A stretch of DNA of 43,776 nucleotides from Prevotella sp. BV3P1 (GTDB taxonomy: Bacteria > Bacteroidota > Bacteroidia > Bacteroidales > Bacteroidaceae): positions 1 through 43,776 of the forward strand of contig NZ_AWXC01000009.1 in assembly GCF_000479005.1 (NCBI RefSeq), written 5' to 3'. A model generated the notes under the pieces. The model did not search any database, was not told the origin of the DNA, and was given only the letters and a program-made list of their open reading frames with translations. The translations under genes and the position numbers were made by a program. Of the stretch, positions 17,696 through 26,615 are shown piece by piece (position 1 is the stretch's first letter; each line of letters starts with the position of its first letter).

Positions 17696-20600
17696 TTAAT
17701 AATGAAATTGTACGCCAATCTTGAATGTTCGCTGCAATGGGTAGCTCAAACCGCTGCCACTTCCCATTTCCGGATCCCACGTCTTGAACGGTGAGAAGGT
17801 GAGAAGATTGGTTCCAGCTACATAAACTCGCATCCACTTAGTAGGCGTGAATCCCACTTCCATCGTTTTGAGTCGCAGATAGCTGCCATCACGCAGGTAG
17901 AATGTACTGGGCACCACGTTGTTGTTCACAAATGATTGGGTTAGGCGTGGATAGGCCGCATTGGCGTTGTTGTTGGCCTCTGACCAGTGGTTGTCTACGA
18001 TATATTGGGCTATACCCAGTCCGTCTCCATCCTTGTCAACAAATGGATGGATGTTTCTCATGATCAAGCTCACTTTCCCAGCTCCTTGAAACATCAGTGA
18101 CATGTCCCATTTCTTATAAGTGACGGTGCCGCCGAAGCCATAGATGATTTCCGGCATCTCTGGATTTCCGATGGTCGTTACATCATTCTGGTCTATCTTC
18201 TTATCGCCATTCATGTCTTTGTATTTGATGTCACCTACAGTATATGCGCTTAATTCTTGTTTGGGCGACTGGTCTATTTCTTCCTGTGAGGTGAACAATC
18301 CTTCTGCAATCAAACCACGGAAACACTTGATGGGATGTCCTAAGTATGAGTAGTAGTCGGGCACGTTTTGTGGCTCATCTACATCGGTCATTTCGTTGTG
18401 GGCGTATGTCAGGCTACCGTTTGCTTTGACAGTAAAGTCTCGGTTAAACACCTTTGTATAGGCCAGGCTCATATCAAAACCCTTGTTTTTAACTGCTCCG
18501 ATGTTGGCCCAAGGTTTGTTTCTTCCAAATCCTGACATTGAAATCACGGAGTTTCTCTGCATGAAGATACCTGTACGCGACTCGTTGAAATAGTCGAAGG
18601 TGATATCCAGACAGCCCATCAGGTTCATATCCACACCCACATTGAGCTTCTTCGATTTTTCCCATGTTGCCAATGGGTTACCATAGGTAGTGATATTGGG
18701 TACACTAATGTTGTCGTAGTTGTTGCCTATCCACCAACCACCTCCGGAGAACATGTTCACCGTGGTGATGTATGGGAAACGGTCTCGCAAGGCATCGTTA
18801 CCCACAAGGCCATACGATCCACGTAACTTCAGGTTGTGAACATAGGCTTTGGCCGGTTTAAAGAAGGCTTCATTAGAGATGGTCCAACCTGCTGCGATAG
18901 CTGGGAAGAAACCAAACCGCTTGCCACTCATAAAGTTTTCCGATCCGTTGTAGCCAAATGTGGCCTCCAACAGATAGCGGTGGTCGTAGTTATAAGCAAA
19001 TCTACCAGCTAAGCCCTGCTCTCTATAAGGCAACAGATCGTATTCTCCGCCGCCGTTTTTAACTTTCTTGGTTTCTTTCATGTGGTACACCAAGGTGGCG
19101 TTCACATCGTGCTTGCCAAACAGTCTTTGGTAATCCACTTTTCCTTGCAATGACCATACAGTTGTGGTGGGGTCTCTGCCAGAGTTGGATTGCAGGTAAG
19201 GCTGGCCGGGATCGCCAATGGAGGTGGTGTCGAAATGGTATTGTCCGTTCTCGTCCACGGTGTAATCATCAGTCACTTTGTAGTAAAACGGTACTGTCCA
19301 ATGATCCAACCAGTTGAAGCTGTAATTATAGAACGATGCCAATCCGCTGGCTTTAAGTCCTGGTGTTACAAAGTCTAAATCCTGGTCTATATTGAATGCC
19401 GTTGTGGAATACACATAGTTGCGGTCAGTATAACCTGAGCTCAAGCGAGCGTATGGGTTAATTTGCAGTCCGCCTACACCTTGGCGGGCATTCATACCAT
19501 AGCGCACAAAAGTGTCTCCTTCCTGTGCGGGGAGCACCGGTGGGAAGCTTACGGGTGACACGCGCATAGTGTAATAGAATAGGTTATTTACCGATTCCAT
19601 TGGCGCATGATAGTAGAACAGTTGCGTATTCATGTTCAGCCCAATCTTTGTCGTACGTGTAAGGCGGGCCGTAACGTTGCTTTGGAATAGATATTTACGG
19701 CTTCGCATGTTCACGTCCAGCGCTTGTGCCTCTTTGGGCTGACGTATGATACCGTTCTCATAGAATATGCCGGCATTCAGGAAGTATGTCAGTATCTTGC
19801 TTCCGCCCCTAACGTTGAGGTTCAAGTTCTGGTTCATAGTCATCTTCTTGAACAACAGATCATGCCAGTCGTTGTTCGGGAAGAGGTATGGGTTGGCTCT
19901 TTCAGCAGTCTTGGCAATGCGATCATCGCTGTAATAAGGCGAATAGGTCTTACCTACCGCTTTCGCATCGTTGTAGGCTGCTTCGTTGAACATTCTCATG
20001 TATGTTGGTCCATCGGCCATTGACTGAATCATGGTAGGAGCGGAAATGGTATTATCCATGCGTACCTTTACCTGCATCTTTTCAGATAATTCTCCCTGTT
20101 TGGTGTTGACGATAATCACACCATTGGCACCACGAGAACCGTACAATGAAGTGGCTGTGGCATCTTTCAATACAGAAAATGATTCAATGGACTCTGGCGG
20201 AATGTTGTTCAACATGATAGTGTTGATTTCTACACCATCAAGAATAACCAAAGGACTCTTGTTCGCACCAAAGGTCGAGATGCCACGAATGTAGAATTCG
20301 GCATTATCGTAACCAGGCTCACCGCTTTTTTGGCGGGCGATGATACCAGGAATGTTTCCTGCAAATGATGTCGTCAAGCTGCTCGATGTCATTTTTAGGT
20401 CTTCCGGCTTTACGGCTTGTACGGCTCCAACCAGCGACTCTTTCTTCTGCTTACCGAATCCAACGACCACAACTTCATCAATTTCATTGTGGGCAGGGTA
20501 CAGGGAAATGGCAATGAACGTTCGTCCTTTCAGGCTAATATCCTTATTTTGATAGCCTATGTACGCTACTTCCAACGTAGCATTTGGCGATGCCTGAACT

Positions 20601-20869
20601 GCAAACGTTCCATCATGAGCAGTAATAGAGGCGATGGACGTTCCTTTCACCCGTATGGTAGCTCCTATGATGGGTTCACCATTTTCATCACCGATGAATC
20701 CTTTAACTTCTCGTTTGTTGCTTTGTCCTGAGCTGCTGGCATTCTGTGCATGTGCTGTTCGCGGTAAGGCATCATTAGATGCCAAAGCAGATAGCGACAT
20801 CAGATTTGTCCCTAATAGGAACAATGACGCCAAAAGCAACCTTGGTTTCAGACCTTGATTCCTTTTCAT
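17696..20869 (-). CDS. SusC/RagA-type TonB-linked outer-membrane transporter
   Basis: A 1057-residue TonB-dependent transporter. It has a long signal region ending near AHAQN (about residue 43), a carboxypeptidase-like domain at ~53-130 (VKGFIGDENGEPIIGATIRV), and a TonB-box-like VVVVGFGKQKKESLVGAV near 135. The plug contains FSVLKDATATSLYGSRGANG at about 230-250, and the barrel ends in FKIGVQFHY. Unlike the other SusC in the window it has no STN domain, which fits control by the hybrid two-component regulator next door rather than by an ECF sigma factor. It is the first gene of a two-gene susCD operon. Its promoter could not be fixed from the TAnnTTTG motif. The ligand is presumably an oligosaccharide. 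Confidence 0.96.
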   Translation of the reverse strand: MKRNQGLKPRLLLASLFLLGTNLMSLSALASNDALPRTAHAQNASSSGQSNKREVKGFIGDENGEPIIGATIRVKGTSIASITAHDGTFAVQASPNATLEVAYIGYQNKDISLKGRTFIAISLYPAHNEIDEVVVVGFGKQKKESLVGAVQAVKPEDLKMTSSSLTTSFAGNIPGIIARQKSGEPGYDNAEFYIRGISTFGANKSPLVILDGVEINTIMLNNIPPESIESFSVLKDATATSLYGSRGANGVIIVNTKQGELSEKMQVKVRMDNTISAPTMIQSMADGPTYMRMFNEAAYNDAKAVGKTYSPYYSDDRIAKTAERANPYLFPNNDWHDLLFKKMTMNQNLNLNVRGGSKILTYFLNAGIFYENGIIRQPKEAQALDVNMRSRKYLFQSNVTARLTRTTKIGLNMNTQLFYYHAPMESVNNLFYYTMRVSPVSFPPVLPAQEGDTFVRYGMNARQGVGGLQINPYARLSSGYTDRNYVYSTTAFNIDQDLDFVTPGLKASGLASFYNYSFNWLDHWTVPFYYKVTDDYTVDENGQYHFDTTSIGDPGQPYLQSNSGRDPTTTVWSLQGKVDYQRLFGKHDVNATLVYHMKETKKVKNGGGEYDLLPYREQGLAGRFAYNYDHRYLLEATFGYNGSENFMSGKRFGFFPAIAAGWTISNEAFFKPAKAYVHNLKLRGSYGLVGNDALRDRFPYITTVNMFSGGGWWIGNNYDNISVPNITTYGNPLATWEKSKKLNVGVDMNLMGCLDITFDYFNESRTGIFMQRNSVISMSGFGRNKPWANIGAVKNKGFDMSLAYTKVFNRDFTVKANGSLTYAHNEMTDVDEPQNVPDYYSYLGHPIKCFRGLIAEGLFTSQEEIDQSPKQELSAYTVGDIKYKDMNGDKKIDQNDVTTIGNPEMPEIIYGFGGTVTYKKWDMSLMFQGAGKVSLIMRNIHPFVDKDGDGLGIAQYIVDNHWSEANNNANAAYPRLTQSFVNNNVVPSTFYLRDGSYLRLKTMEVGFTPTKWMRVYVAGTNLLTFSPFKTWDPEMGSGSGLSYPLQRTFKIGVQFHY

Positions 20870-21079
20870 TTGTTATAAGTGTTTAGAAGGTTAAAAATAT
20901 TTATACTACAAATTGAAAGATAATTCATTTTTTTATATTTTTATGTTCTTTAAGTAAAGCAAACATTTAGATCATTTATAATAAGGTAGGTTTTCATCAT
21001 TCGTCCTTGCCTACAAGGCAAATCTGTGCGATGGTTTTCACTTTTTTCTACACAGCAAGATTTGCATTCCTAATTGGAA
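20870..21079. other. Leader/promoter region of susC2, no gene seen
   Basis: About 210 AT-rich bases upstream of SusC with no open frame of note and no exact TAnnTTTG on the minus strand. A small TTGCCT/AGGCAA hairpin at 21007-21021 may end transcription from the gene remnant upstream. Confidence 0.4.
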
Positions 21080-21391
21080 TTAGTGTTTTTTCAGCATGTC
21101 GGCAACTTCTTTTTTGGCCTGTTCGCGGCTCTTGGAGAAGATTTTTTTGATGCGGTGCATGTCAAATTTCCGTTCCCGGTCGTAGGTGTAGATACCGCTT
21201 TTTCCAAAATCAAATTGATAGGTCCATGTGTTACCATTGAGGTTGATTCATTCCGTCCGCTCAAACTGCGGGCGTGGGTATTCCGGTCTTGGCAGTATTG
21301 CGGCACTAAGATTTAGTGAAAGGATAAGTGTCAAAGTTGACAGATAGACTTTTGTCTTTTTCGTAAATTCAGAGTTTCGGTTTATTAGCAT
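21080..21391 (-). pseudogene. Gutted glycoside hydrolase family 2 gene (both ends kept, interior lost)
   Basis: Read from the ATG at 21391, the frame gives a signal peptide (YLSTLTLILSLNLSAA), then LPRPEYPRPQFERTE, a TGA stop, INLNGNTWTYQFDFGKSG. This is the N-terminal signature of exported family 2 beta-galactosidase-like enzymes (RPEYPRPQFxRxxWxNLNGxW), with the stop falling at the conserved Trp. About 24 codons later the frame runs straight into GIYTYDRERKFDMHRIKKI and a lysine-rich C-terminus ending at TAA (21082-21080). The YDR-KFDM-R block resembles the tail of such hydrolases, so an internal deletion of several hundred codons is the best reading; an origin of the tail in another gene is possible. 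An exact promoter box lies just before the ATG. Confidence 0.75.
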
Positions 21392-21395
21392 AATG

Positions 21396-21403
21396 CAAAG
21401 TTA
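21396..21403 (-). promoter_or_regulatory. -7 box (TAACTTTG) of the gutted hydrolase gene
   Basis: TAACTTTGCATT on the minus strand ends directly before ATG at 21391, so the promoter of the dead hydrolase gene looks intact and would give an almost leaderless mRNA. Confidence 0.5.
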
Positions 21404-21539
21404 GAGTATTATTCAGGCTTGTAGGGGGTAATATTGTGTTTTTGTTCTGTAATATTGTTTATAAATGACAAATTTCAAAAATCACATGAGTACTACATAG
21501 TAGACACTCAAAAAGACGAGATAGCATTTTTGAGGTTCG

Positions 21540-21888
21540 ACTAAGTATAAGTGTTTCCAGCAAATGATACAGTATACCATACTGGTTCTGTGTATGGAGG
21601 ATTAAGATATAAAACATCACATTTAACATCTTAAATGATATTTTCAATTTTATCGTTTTCGCTTTCTATTCTTTCGAAGATACCATTATTGGAATCATTC
21701 CTGCTGATGATTATAGACTTTAGGGCTCGTTTATCCCAATGCTTAAGAAAAGTGCCATATACACCTACGGTATTTGACACATCAGAAACAGGTTCTAATA
21801 AACATGCTAATAACCTGAGTTCGGGATAAATCAGAATAGAGTTTTGAACGCATGACATTATGCTACTATTACTTTTATATATACCCAA
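21540..21888 (-). pseudogene. Adenine-specific DNA methyltransferase remnant (D12 class)
   Basis: Three pieces of one protein can be read on the minus strand. The first (21840-21634) gives ELRLLACLLEPVSDVSNT then VGVYGTFLKHWDKRALK, matching the LLxxLxxxDKVANTASVYGAFLK block of D12-class adenine methylases. After an in-frame TAA (21633-21631) the same frame continues DVLYLNPPYT, the catalytic (D/N)PPY motif, with NPPY encoded by 21603-21592. A shift of one base then gives NQYGILYHLLETLIL, the family's xxQYxxNYHLLETI block. The N-terminal half with the AdoMet-binding FxGxG motif is missing. With a stop and a frameshift it cannot be functional. It is probably the last trace of a restriction-modification system; no endonuclease remnant was recognised. 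Confidence 0.75.
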
Positions 21889-21934
21889 ATATTAAAATGT
21901 ACATCGATTTATAAAAATAGATTTTGAATCTTCA

Positions 21935-22564
21935 GGCGATACAAAGAAAGATAAATTCACGTTGATGAAGCGTTATGGTACCATTGTAAGCAGAGATACA
22001 CAACGAATTTCAATCGCAGCCGGGCTATGTGCATCAACAGGGTTAGTCTGCGGGGTTTGGGGTTGCCAGCCTGTGGTAAAGTGCCATGCTTGCTGTGCTT
22101 GCTGCTACTCAAAAAGTTTACACCGACACACCAATTTGTTGAATATTTTATCAAAAAATGGCCCCAAAAACGGCTCTTCAGAACTTTCAATCTAGAAAAA
22201 AACAATAGGCAAACGTACCGCAAACAAGCGGTTATTTGGTGCGTCCTGTCGATTTTTTCCACAAAAAAGCGGGTTTTATACGATAAAAGGCATCATTTTG
22301 CCTGCTTACCAACATGCCTTTGTCCCGCAAAAGCATACACATTAGGCACTTTAAGCAATGCTTTTGGCAGAAAAGCGCATGACTTTCGGGAGTCAATAAT
22401 TGATAAAAATTCGTAACATCATGCGTATGAATGAGATACAAAAGTCGTTCATGCTTGGCGTATTTGCGCCCAAGATCAAGGTTGTTTGCAAATACGCCAA
22501 GGAGAGAAGAGTATCATGTCAAGAAAATTCTTTACGTCTAATCGGTAGCCATTTCCTGTCATCT
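21935..22564 (+). repeat. Dispersed ~630-bp repeat, copy A (derived in part from a transposase gene)
   Basis: Begins GGCGATACAAAGAAAG and ends near GTCATCT. It is highly similar, in the opposite orientation, to 42794-43424. The first ~115 bases decode, with one frameshift, to AIQRKIN then WYHCKQRYTTNFNRSRAMCI, resembling the N-terminal part of an IS transposase. The remainder is not decodable as a protein in either copy. A 14-bp perfect inverted repeat (CTTGGCGTATTTGC, 22454-22467, and its complement, 22488-22501) lies near the right end. No terminal inverted repeats or target duplications were found at its ends. Several short open frames lie inside it but are not shared intact between the copies. 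Confidence 0.75.
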
Positions 22565-22635
22565 AAAAAAATATCCAATTGCATATATGTATTTGCTTCT
22601 GTAAGAGAACTTAAGTAATTGTTGCCACAGTTTGT

Positions 22636-23208
22636 TCAGATTAGTTTCTCAAAAGCCTTTCTGTCGCCTTTGGCACCATAGTGTATTTGACCACAATAGG
22701 TGTAGCCCAGGTGTGGAAGGATGTTCAGCATCTCAACATTGTCATAGTTGGTGTCAACCTTGATGCTGTGAACGCCTTGCGAGGCTGCCCACTTCTCGGC
22801 CTCGTGGAAGAAGCGTTTGGACAGTCCGTGCCCTCGGTGACGGGGGCTGACGGCAAGTCTGTGAATCACCACATAGTCTTGCTCGCTGAGCCAAGAACCT
22901 TCGAGATGAGCATATTCAGGTTCGCCGTTCACGGCAAGTTTGGCGTATGCGGCTACCTCTCCATCGACGGTAAGGATGTAAGCATCTCCTCCGGCAATAT
23001 CATTCTCAATCAATGCTCGTGAGGGATAGTCCTTTGTCCATTGTTTCCTACCGTTGGTCAGCATGAGGTTACGAGCTGTATCTAAGAGCGTCCATGCCTC
23101 TTCCAAATCTGCGGTTGTAGCTTTTCTGAATGCAATTCGTGTGGTATGCATGTTTGTTATTTGACTCGTTCGAGTGTGGTGAATCACTTTAACAATCTCT
23201 TCTTTCAT
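22636..23208 (-). CDS. GNAT family N-acetyltransferase
   Basis: Up to 190 residues. The GNAT core is clear: an N-terminal IAFRKATTADLEEAWTLLDTA, strands around VDGEVAAYAKLAVNG, and the acetyl-CoA binding loop VIHRLAVSPRHRGHGLSKRF (R/Q-x-x-G-x-G/A pattern), then HEAEKWAASQGVHSIKVDTN and LPHLGYTYCGQIHY. It transfers an acetyl group from acetyl-CoA to an unknown acceptor. Two starts are possible. The ATG at 23208 abuts the TAA of the hydrolase gene (TAAATG), which favours translational coupling; the ATG at 23151 begins MHTTRIAFRKA, closer to where family members usually start. It is probably co-transcribed with the glycoside hydrolase. Confidence 0.9.
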   Translation of the reverse strand: MKEEIVKVIHHTRTSQITNMHTTRIAFRKATTADLEEAWTLLDTARNLMLTNGRKQWTKDYPSRALIENDIAGGDAYILTVDGEVAAYAKLAVNGEPEYAHLEGSWLSEQDYVVIHRLAVSPRHRGHGLSKRFFHEAEKWAASQGVHSIKVDTNYDNVEMLNILPHLGYTYCGQIHYGAKGDRKAFEKLI

Positions 23209-25596
23209 TTACAGCGTGTGCCGTGCGCCGAATCCAAATTTAGGGGCTTTGACGGTTAATTGCACTTGTCCTTTCAGTCCATTGCTTTGCACTGTTACCA
23301 CCAATTTGCCGTGGAAAAGGTGCATATTGGGGAGGTGGAAAGGCTCTAACGACGTGGCGTCGCCATTGCAGACAGCCTTGAAACGGGCAGCACCTGACAC
23401 TTCGAAGAGCAACAGGTCATTGGCATCGGGACAGAGATTGCCGTCTTTGTCTACCATACTAATGGTGTAATACAGCAAGTCCTTGCCGTCGTTTGCGAGC
23501 TGTTGCTTGTCTACTTCTATCTTGAGTGCATGAGGCGCACCGGCTGTGTGAATGGTTTGCTGAGCTGCTTCCTTGCCCTTTTCATCGTAAGCCACCACCT
23601 TCAGTTCGCCCGGCTCATACACTACGTTGTTCCAGCGCAAGCGGTAACGGTCTAATTTGGAAGCCTTGTTCTTCTTGATGCGTCCTTGACTCTTACCATT
23701 GACAAAGAGTTCGGCTTCGGGATAACTCGTATAACAGTACACGGGTATTACTTTTCCCTCACGTCCATGCCATGTCCAATGTGGCAAGAGGTGTAGGGTG
23801 GGCGAGGAAGTGTTCCACACCGATCGATACAGGTAATAGCGATCTTTGGGCAAGCCTGCCAAGTCGACTGGTGCAAAGTAGCTGCTTCGTGAGGGCCAAT
23901 AGCTGTAATAAGGAGTGGGTTCACCGATGTAATCGATGCCTGTCCACACGAATTGACCGATAGAGTAGGGCAAATCGTCTTGTTTGGCAAAGTCTTCATC
24001 GGGGTAACTGCCCCAGCTCACCTTCTCCACGTCGTACGATGAGCATTGTCCGTCGGCGTAGGTGGCCATATTCTTCTCTTCTACGGGGAATTTGTATACC
24101 CCTCTCGAGCTTACCGCTGACGATGTTTCCGAGCCCAGCAAGAACCCTTGTGGCAGCTTGTCAATGAGTTTTTCGTAAAGGAAGACACGGTAATTAAAGC
24201 CCGGTACGTCTGTGGCAGCATAGAAACCGCAATTGACGCTGCCCTCTGGATTGTCCACACCGCAAGTGACGGTGCGTGAAGAATCGAGGCTATGGCAAAA
24301 CTTCACCATGGCTTTGGCGCGCTCTGTACCCTGCTGGTTGGCTTGTTCGGGTATCTCGTTGCCAATGCTCCACATCACGATAGATGGATGATTGCGATGC
24401 CCTAAAATCAGATTTGTAAGGTCTTTGCGCCACCATTCATCGTAAAACCGATTGTAACCGTTCTTTACCTTTGGTTCTTTCCATGCGTCAAAGCTCTCTG
24501 CCATGACCATCATTCCCATGGAGTCGCACACCTGCATCTGCATTTGCGAAGGCATGTTGTGCGCAGTACGGATGGCATCTACGCCCATATCTTTCATGAT
24601 GCGTATCTGTCGAATCATGGCAGCCTTGTTGGCAGCCGCACCAAGAGGTCCTAAATCGTGGTGCAGACATACGCCCTTGAACTTTCGTGTGATGCCATTG
24701 AGCTGAAAACCGTGCTCTTTCGTAATGGCTATGGTGCGAATTCCCACCTGTTGTGAGGTCGCATCTAAGGTTTTACTGCCTCGTTTCACGCAGATTTGTA
24801 ACGTGTAGAGATAGGGATGTTCAGGACTCCAAAGTTGTGGATTCTTGATGTTTAGCGTCGTTGCCACATCTCCTTTTGCATCGTTTTCCACCGTATTCTG
24901 TGCAACTGTCCTACCGTTTTTGTCTTTTAGGATAATGTGCGTCTTGAGCTTGTCCTTCTCTTTGAGTCCCTTTGCTTGAGCATTCACGGCAATTTCCGCT
25001 TCTTGTTGCGAAACGGAGAGGGTGCGGAAATACGTTTGCCAAGGGTCTATATAGGTTTTATTGGTCGTAATCAGCGTGACAGGGCGAAATAGTCCAGCTC
25101 CCGGATACCATCTGCTGCTCTCCTCCAAGTTGTTCAGTTTGACCAGTATCTCATTGTCCCCACGGTTTAAGTAGGGTGTGATATCGATGCGAAAAGCGTT
25201 GTATCCATACGCCCACCGACCCGCTTCCGTGCCATTGACATAGACAACAGGTTCGCTCATGGCACCATCAAAATAAAGTTCTGTGCGTGCATCGAGGTTG
25301 TTTACGTTGATAGTGGTGCGATATTCGCCACGTCCCAACCAAGGCAGTCCACCCGAACGTCCTGTGTGCCATATAGGGGTGCGTTGTCCGTCTTGCGTGA
25401 TACCCAAGAATTGGCGGTCCCACTGCTTGTCAAATGGTCCTTTGATAGCCCAATCGTGAGGCACTGTTACCGGTTGCCACGCATCGCCATTGCGAGAAAA
25501 TTGCCATGATGTAAGTTCTGTTTCTGTTCTATTTTGTGCCATGCAAGCACCACTCAAGGCTAAGAAAGCCAATAAGATAAAGGTTTTGTTAGTCAT
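23209..25596 (-). CDS. Exported glycoside hydrolase family 2 (beta-galactosidase-like)
   Basis: About 795 residues from the preferred ATG at 25596 (MTNKTFILLAFLALSGACMAQ, a signal peptide); an in-frame ATG at 25641 would place 15 polar residues before it. Domain order is that of family 2: jelly-roll sugar-binding domain (~20-180, VPHDWAIKGPFD; YVNGTEAGRWAYGYNAFRID), immunoglobulin-like domain (~185-290), TIM barrel (~295-600) and C-terminal Ig-like domains including ELFVNGKSQGRIKKNKASK. The acid/base is Glu414 in MWSIGNEIPEQ and the nucleophile is Glu490 in LLGSETSSAVSSRG; both are present. It probably releases terminal beta-linked galactose or a related sugar in the periplasm or at the surface. 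Context suggests it serves the susCD locus, though decayed DNA separates them. Confidence 0.93.
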   Translation of the reverse strand: MTNKTFILLAFLALSGACMAQNRTETELTSWQFSRNGDAWQPVTVPHDWAIKGPFDKQWDRQFLGITQDGQRTPIWHTGRSGGLPWLGRGEYRTTINVNNLDARTELYFDGAMSEPVVYVNGTEAGRWAYGYNAFRIDITPYLNRGDNEILVKLNNLEESSRWYPGAGLFRPVTLITTNKTYIDPWQTYFRTLSVSQQEAEIAVNAQAKGLKEKDKLKTHIILKDKNGRTVAQNTVENDAKGDVATTLNIKNPQLWSPEHPYLYTLQICVKRGSKTLDATSQQVGIRTIAITKEHGFQLNGITRKFKGVCLHHDLGPLGAAANKAAMIRQIRIMKDMGVDAIRTAHNMPSQMQMQVCDSMGMMVMAESFDAWKEPKVKNGYNRFYDEWWRKDLTNLILGHRNHPSIVMWSIGNEIPEQANQQGTERAKAMVKFCHSLDSSRTVTCGVDNPEGSVNCGFYAATDVPGFNYRVFLYEKLIDKLPQGFLLGSETSSAVSSRGVYKFPVEEKNMATYADGQCSSYDVEKVSWGSYPDEDFAKQDDLPYSIGQFVWTGIDYIGEPTPYYSYWPSRSSYFAPVDLAGLPKDRYYLYRSVWNTSSPTLHLLPHWTWHGREGKVIPVYCYTSYPEAELFVNGKSQGRIKKNKASKLDRYRLRWNNVVYEPGELKVVAYDEKGKEAAQQTIHTAGAPHALKIEVDKQQLANDGKDLLYYTISMVDKDGNLCPDANDLLLFEVSGAARFKAVCNGDATSLEPFHLPNMHLFHGKLVVTVQSNGLKGQVQLTVKAPKFGFGARHTL

Positions 25597-25633
25597 GAAT
25601 AAAAAGGTATGTTGATTGTTGTTTGGTTCATCA

Positions 25634-25669
25634 GCATCCACCTTACTTCTTTCAAAGTAGGATGGATGC
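25634..25669 (-). terminator. Hairpin between lgt and the family 2 hydrolase
   Basis: GCATCCA...TGGATGC with an inner TACTT/AAGTA pairing around CTTTC forms a stem-loop 32 bases after the lgt stop. It may end or attenuate the lgt transcript before the hydrolase gene. No U-run follows. Confidence 0.45.
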
Positions 25670-25700
25670 CTCAGTAAGTCTTAGCGTAGGGACGAAAATA

Positions 25701-26549
25701 TTATTTCGCTCCCAACTTCTTCATCCATGTTCCACCCCTCATGCAGGCAATGCCAAGGATGATAAAAGGAATGCTCAGCAGTTGTCCCATGTTGAAAATC
25801 ATGCCCGACTCGAAGTCAACTTGTATATCCTTGGTGTATTCTATGAAGAAGCGGAACGTGAAAATGAGGGTCAGGCACAAGCCGAAATAGAAACCAGTGC
25901 CCACCTTTTTGGAGGTTCGCTTGTAGAAATGCAGCATGACGAAGAAGAAGAAAAAGTAGGCAATCGCCTCGTACAACTGTCCTGGGTGGCGTGGCGTCAT
26001 GTCTACTCGCTCAAAAATAAAAGCCCAAGGCACATTGGTTGGTGTGCCGATAATCTCGCTGTTCATGAGGTTGCCCAAGCGGATAAAGCACGCAGTGATT
26101 GGAGTGGCGATGGCAATGTCGTCGAGTACATGCCACAAGTTCATGCCTGTTTTGCGATAGTACAGATAGAGTGCCAACATGAGTCCTATCGTACCACCGT
26201 GCGAAGCCAATCCCTCGTACCCCGTAAACTTCCATGAACCGTCCGCCATCTGGTGAATAGGCAGGAACATTTCGACGACATGCGTCCACGAAGACAAAAA
26301 GTATTCGGGCTGATAGAACAGGCAGTGTCCCAATCGGGCACCGATTAAAATGCCCAAAAAACAATATATAAACAGCGGATCGAAATACGCATCCTTCACC
26401 TTTTGGTCTTTATAGAGCCATTTCACGATGAAGTATGCCAAGGCAAGTCCTATCAACCAGCAGGTTGAATACCAACGAATGGCAAAATTGCCGATGCGGA
26501 ATATCTCTAAATCAGGATTCCACAGGATGTAAAGTAGGTGGTCTATCAT
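25701..26549 (-). CDS. lgt: Prolipoprotein diacylglyceryl transferase
   Basis: A 282-residue integral membrane enzyme that moves diacylglycerol from phosphatidylglycerol to the lipobox cysteine of pre-lipoproteins, the first step in maturing the many lipoproteins of this cell. Visible marks are the N-terminal [20 protein letters not shown], a [20 protein letters not shown] segment with the conserved His-Gly-Gly, the signature [20 protein letters not shown], and [14 protein letters not shown]. About seven hydrophobic helices are evident and the length is normal. It lies 66 bases downstream of ychF in the same direction, a hairpin between them. It is a housekeeping gene and not part of the sugar locus. 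Confidence 0.96.
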   Translation of the reverse strand: MIDHLLYILWNPDLEIFRIGNFAIRWYSTCWLIGLALAYFIVKWLYKDQKVKDAYFDPLFIYCFLGILIGARLGHCLFYQPEYFLSSWTHVVEMFLPIHQMADGSWKFTGYEGLASHGGTIGLMLALYLYYRKTGMNLWHVLDDIAIATPITACFIRLGNLMNSEIIGTPTNVPWAFIFERVDMTPRHPGQLYEAIAYFFFFFVMLHFYKRTSKKVGTGFYFGLCLTLIFTFRFFIEYTKDIQVDFESGMIFNMGQLLSIPFIILGIACMRGGTWMKKLGAK

Positions 26550-26569
26550 ATTGTTTTGTTATTGGGCTA

Positions 26570-26605
26570 TTGGGCTAATTCGCCTAATCAGGCTTATTAG
26601 CCCAA
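26570..26605 (-). terminator. Hairpin between ychF and lgt
   Basis: TTGGGCTAA pairs with TTAGCCCAA, enclosing a second palindrome GCCTAATCAGGC. It lies just after the ychF stop. A partial repeat of ATTGGGCTA precedes it. It may be a terminator or processing site; a U-run is lacking. Confidence 0.45.
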
Positions 26606-26615
26606 TTGTTGTTCA

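Noticed and set aside
22027..22416. 129-codon frame in repeat copy A as a gene
   Set aside because: The frame is broken in copy B and begins inside a frameshifted transposase-like stretch.
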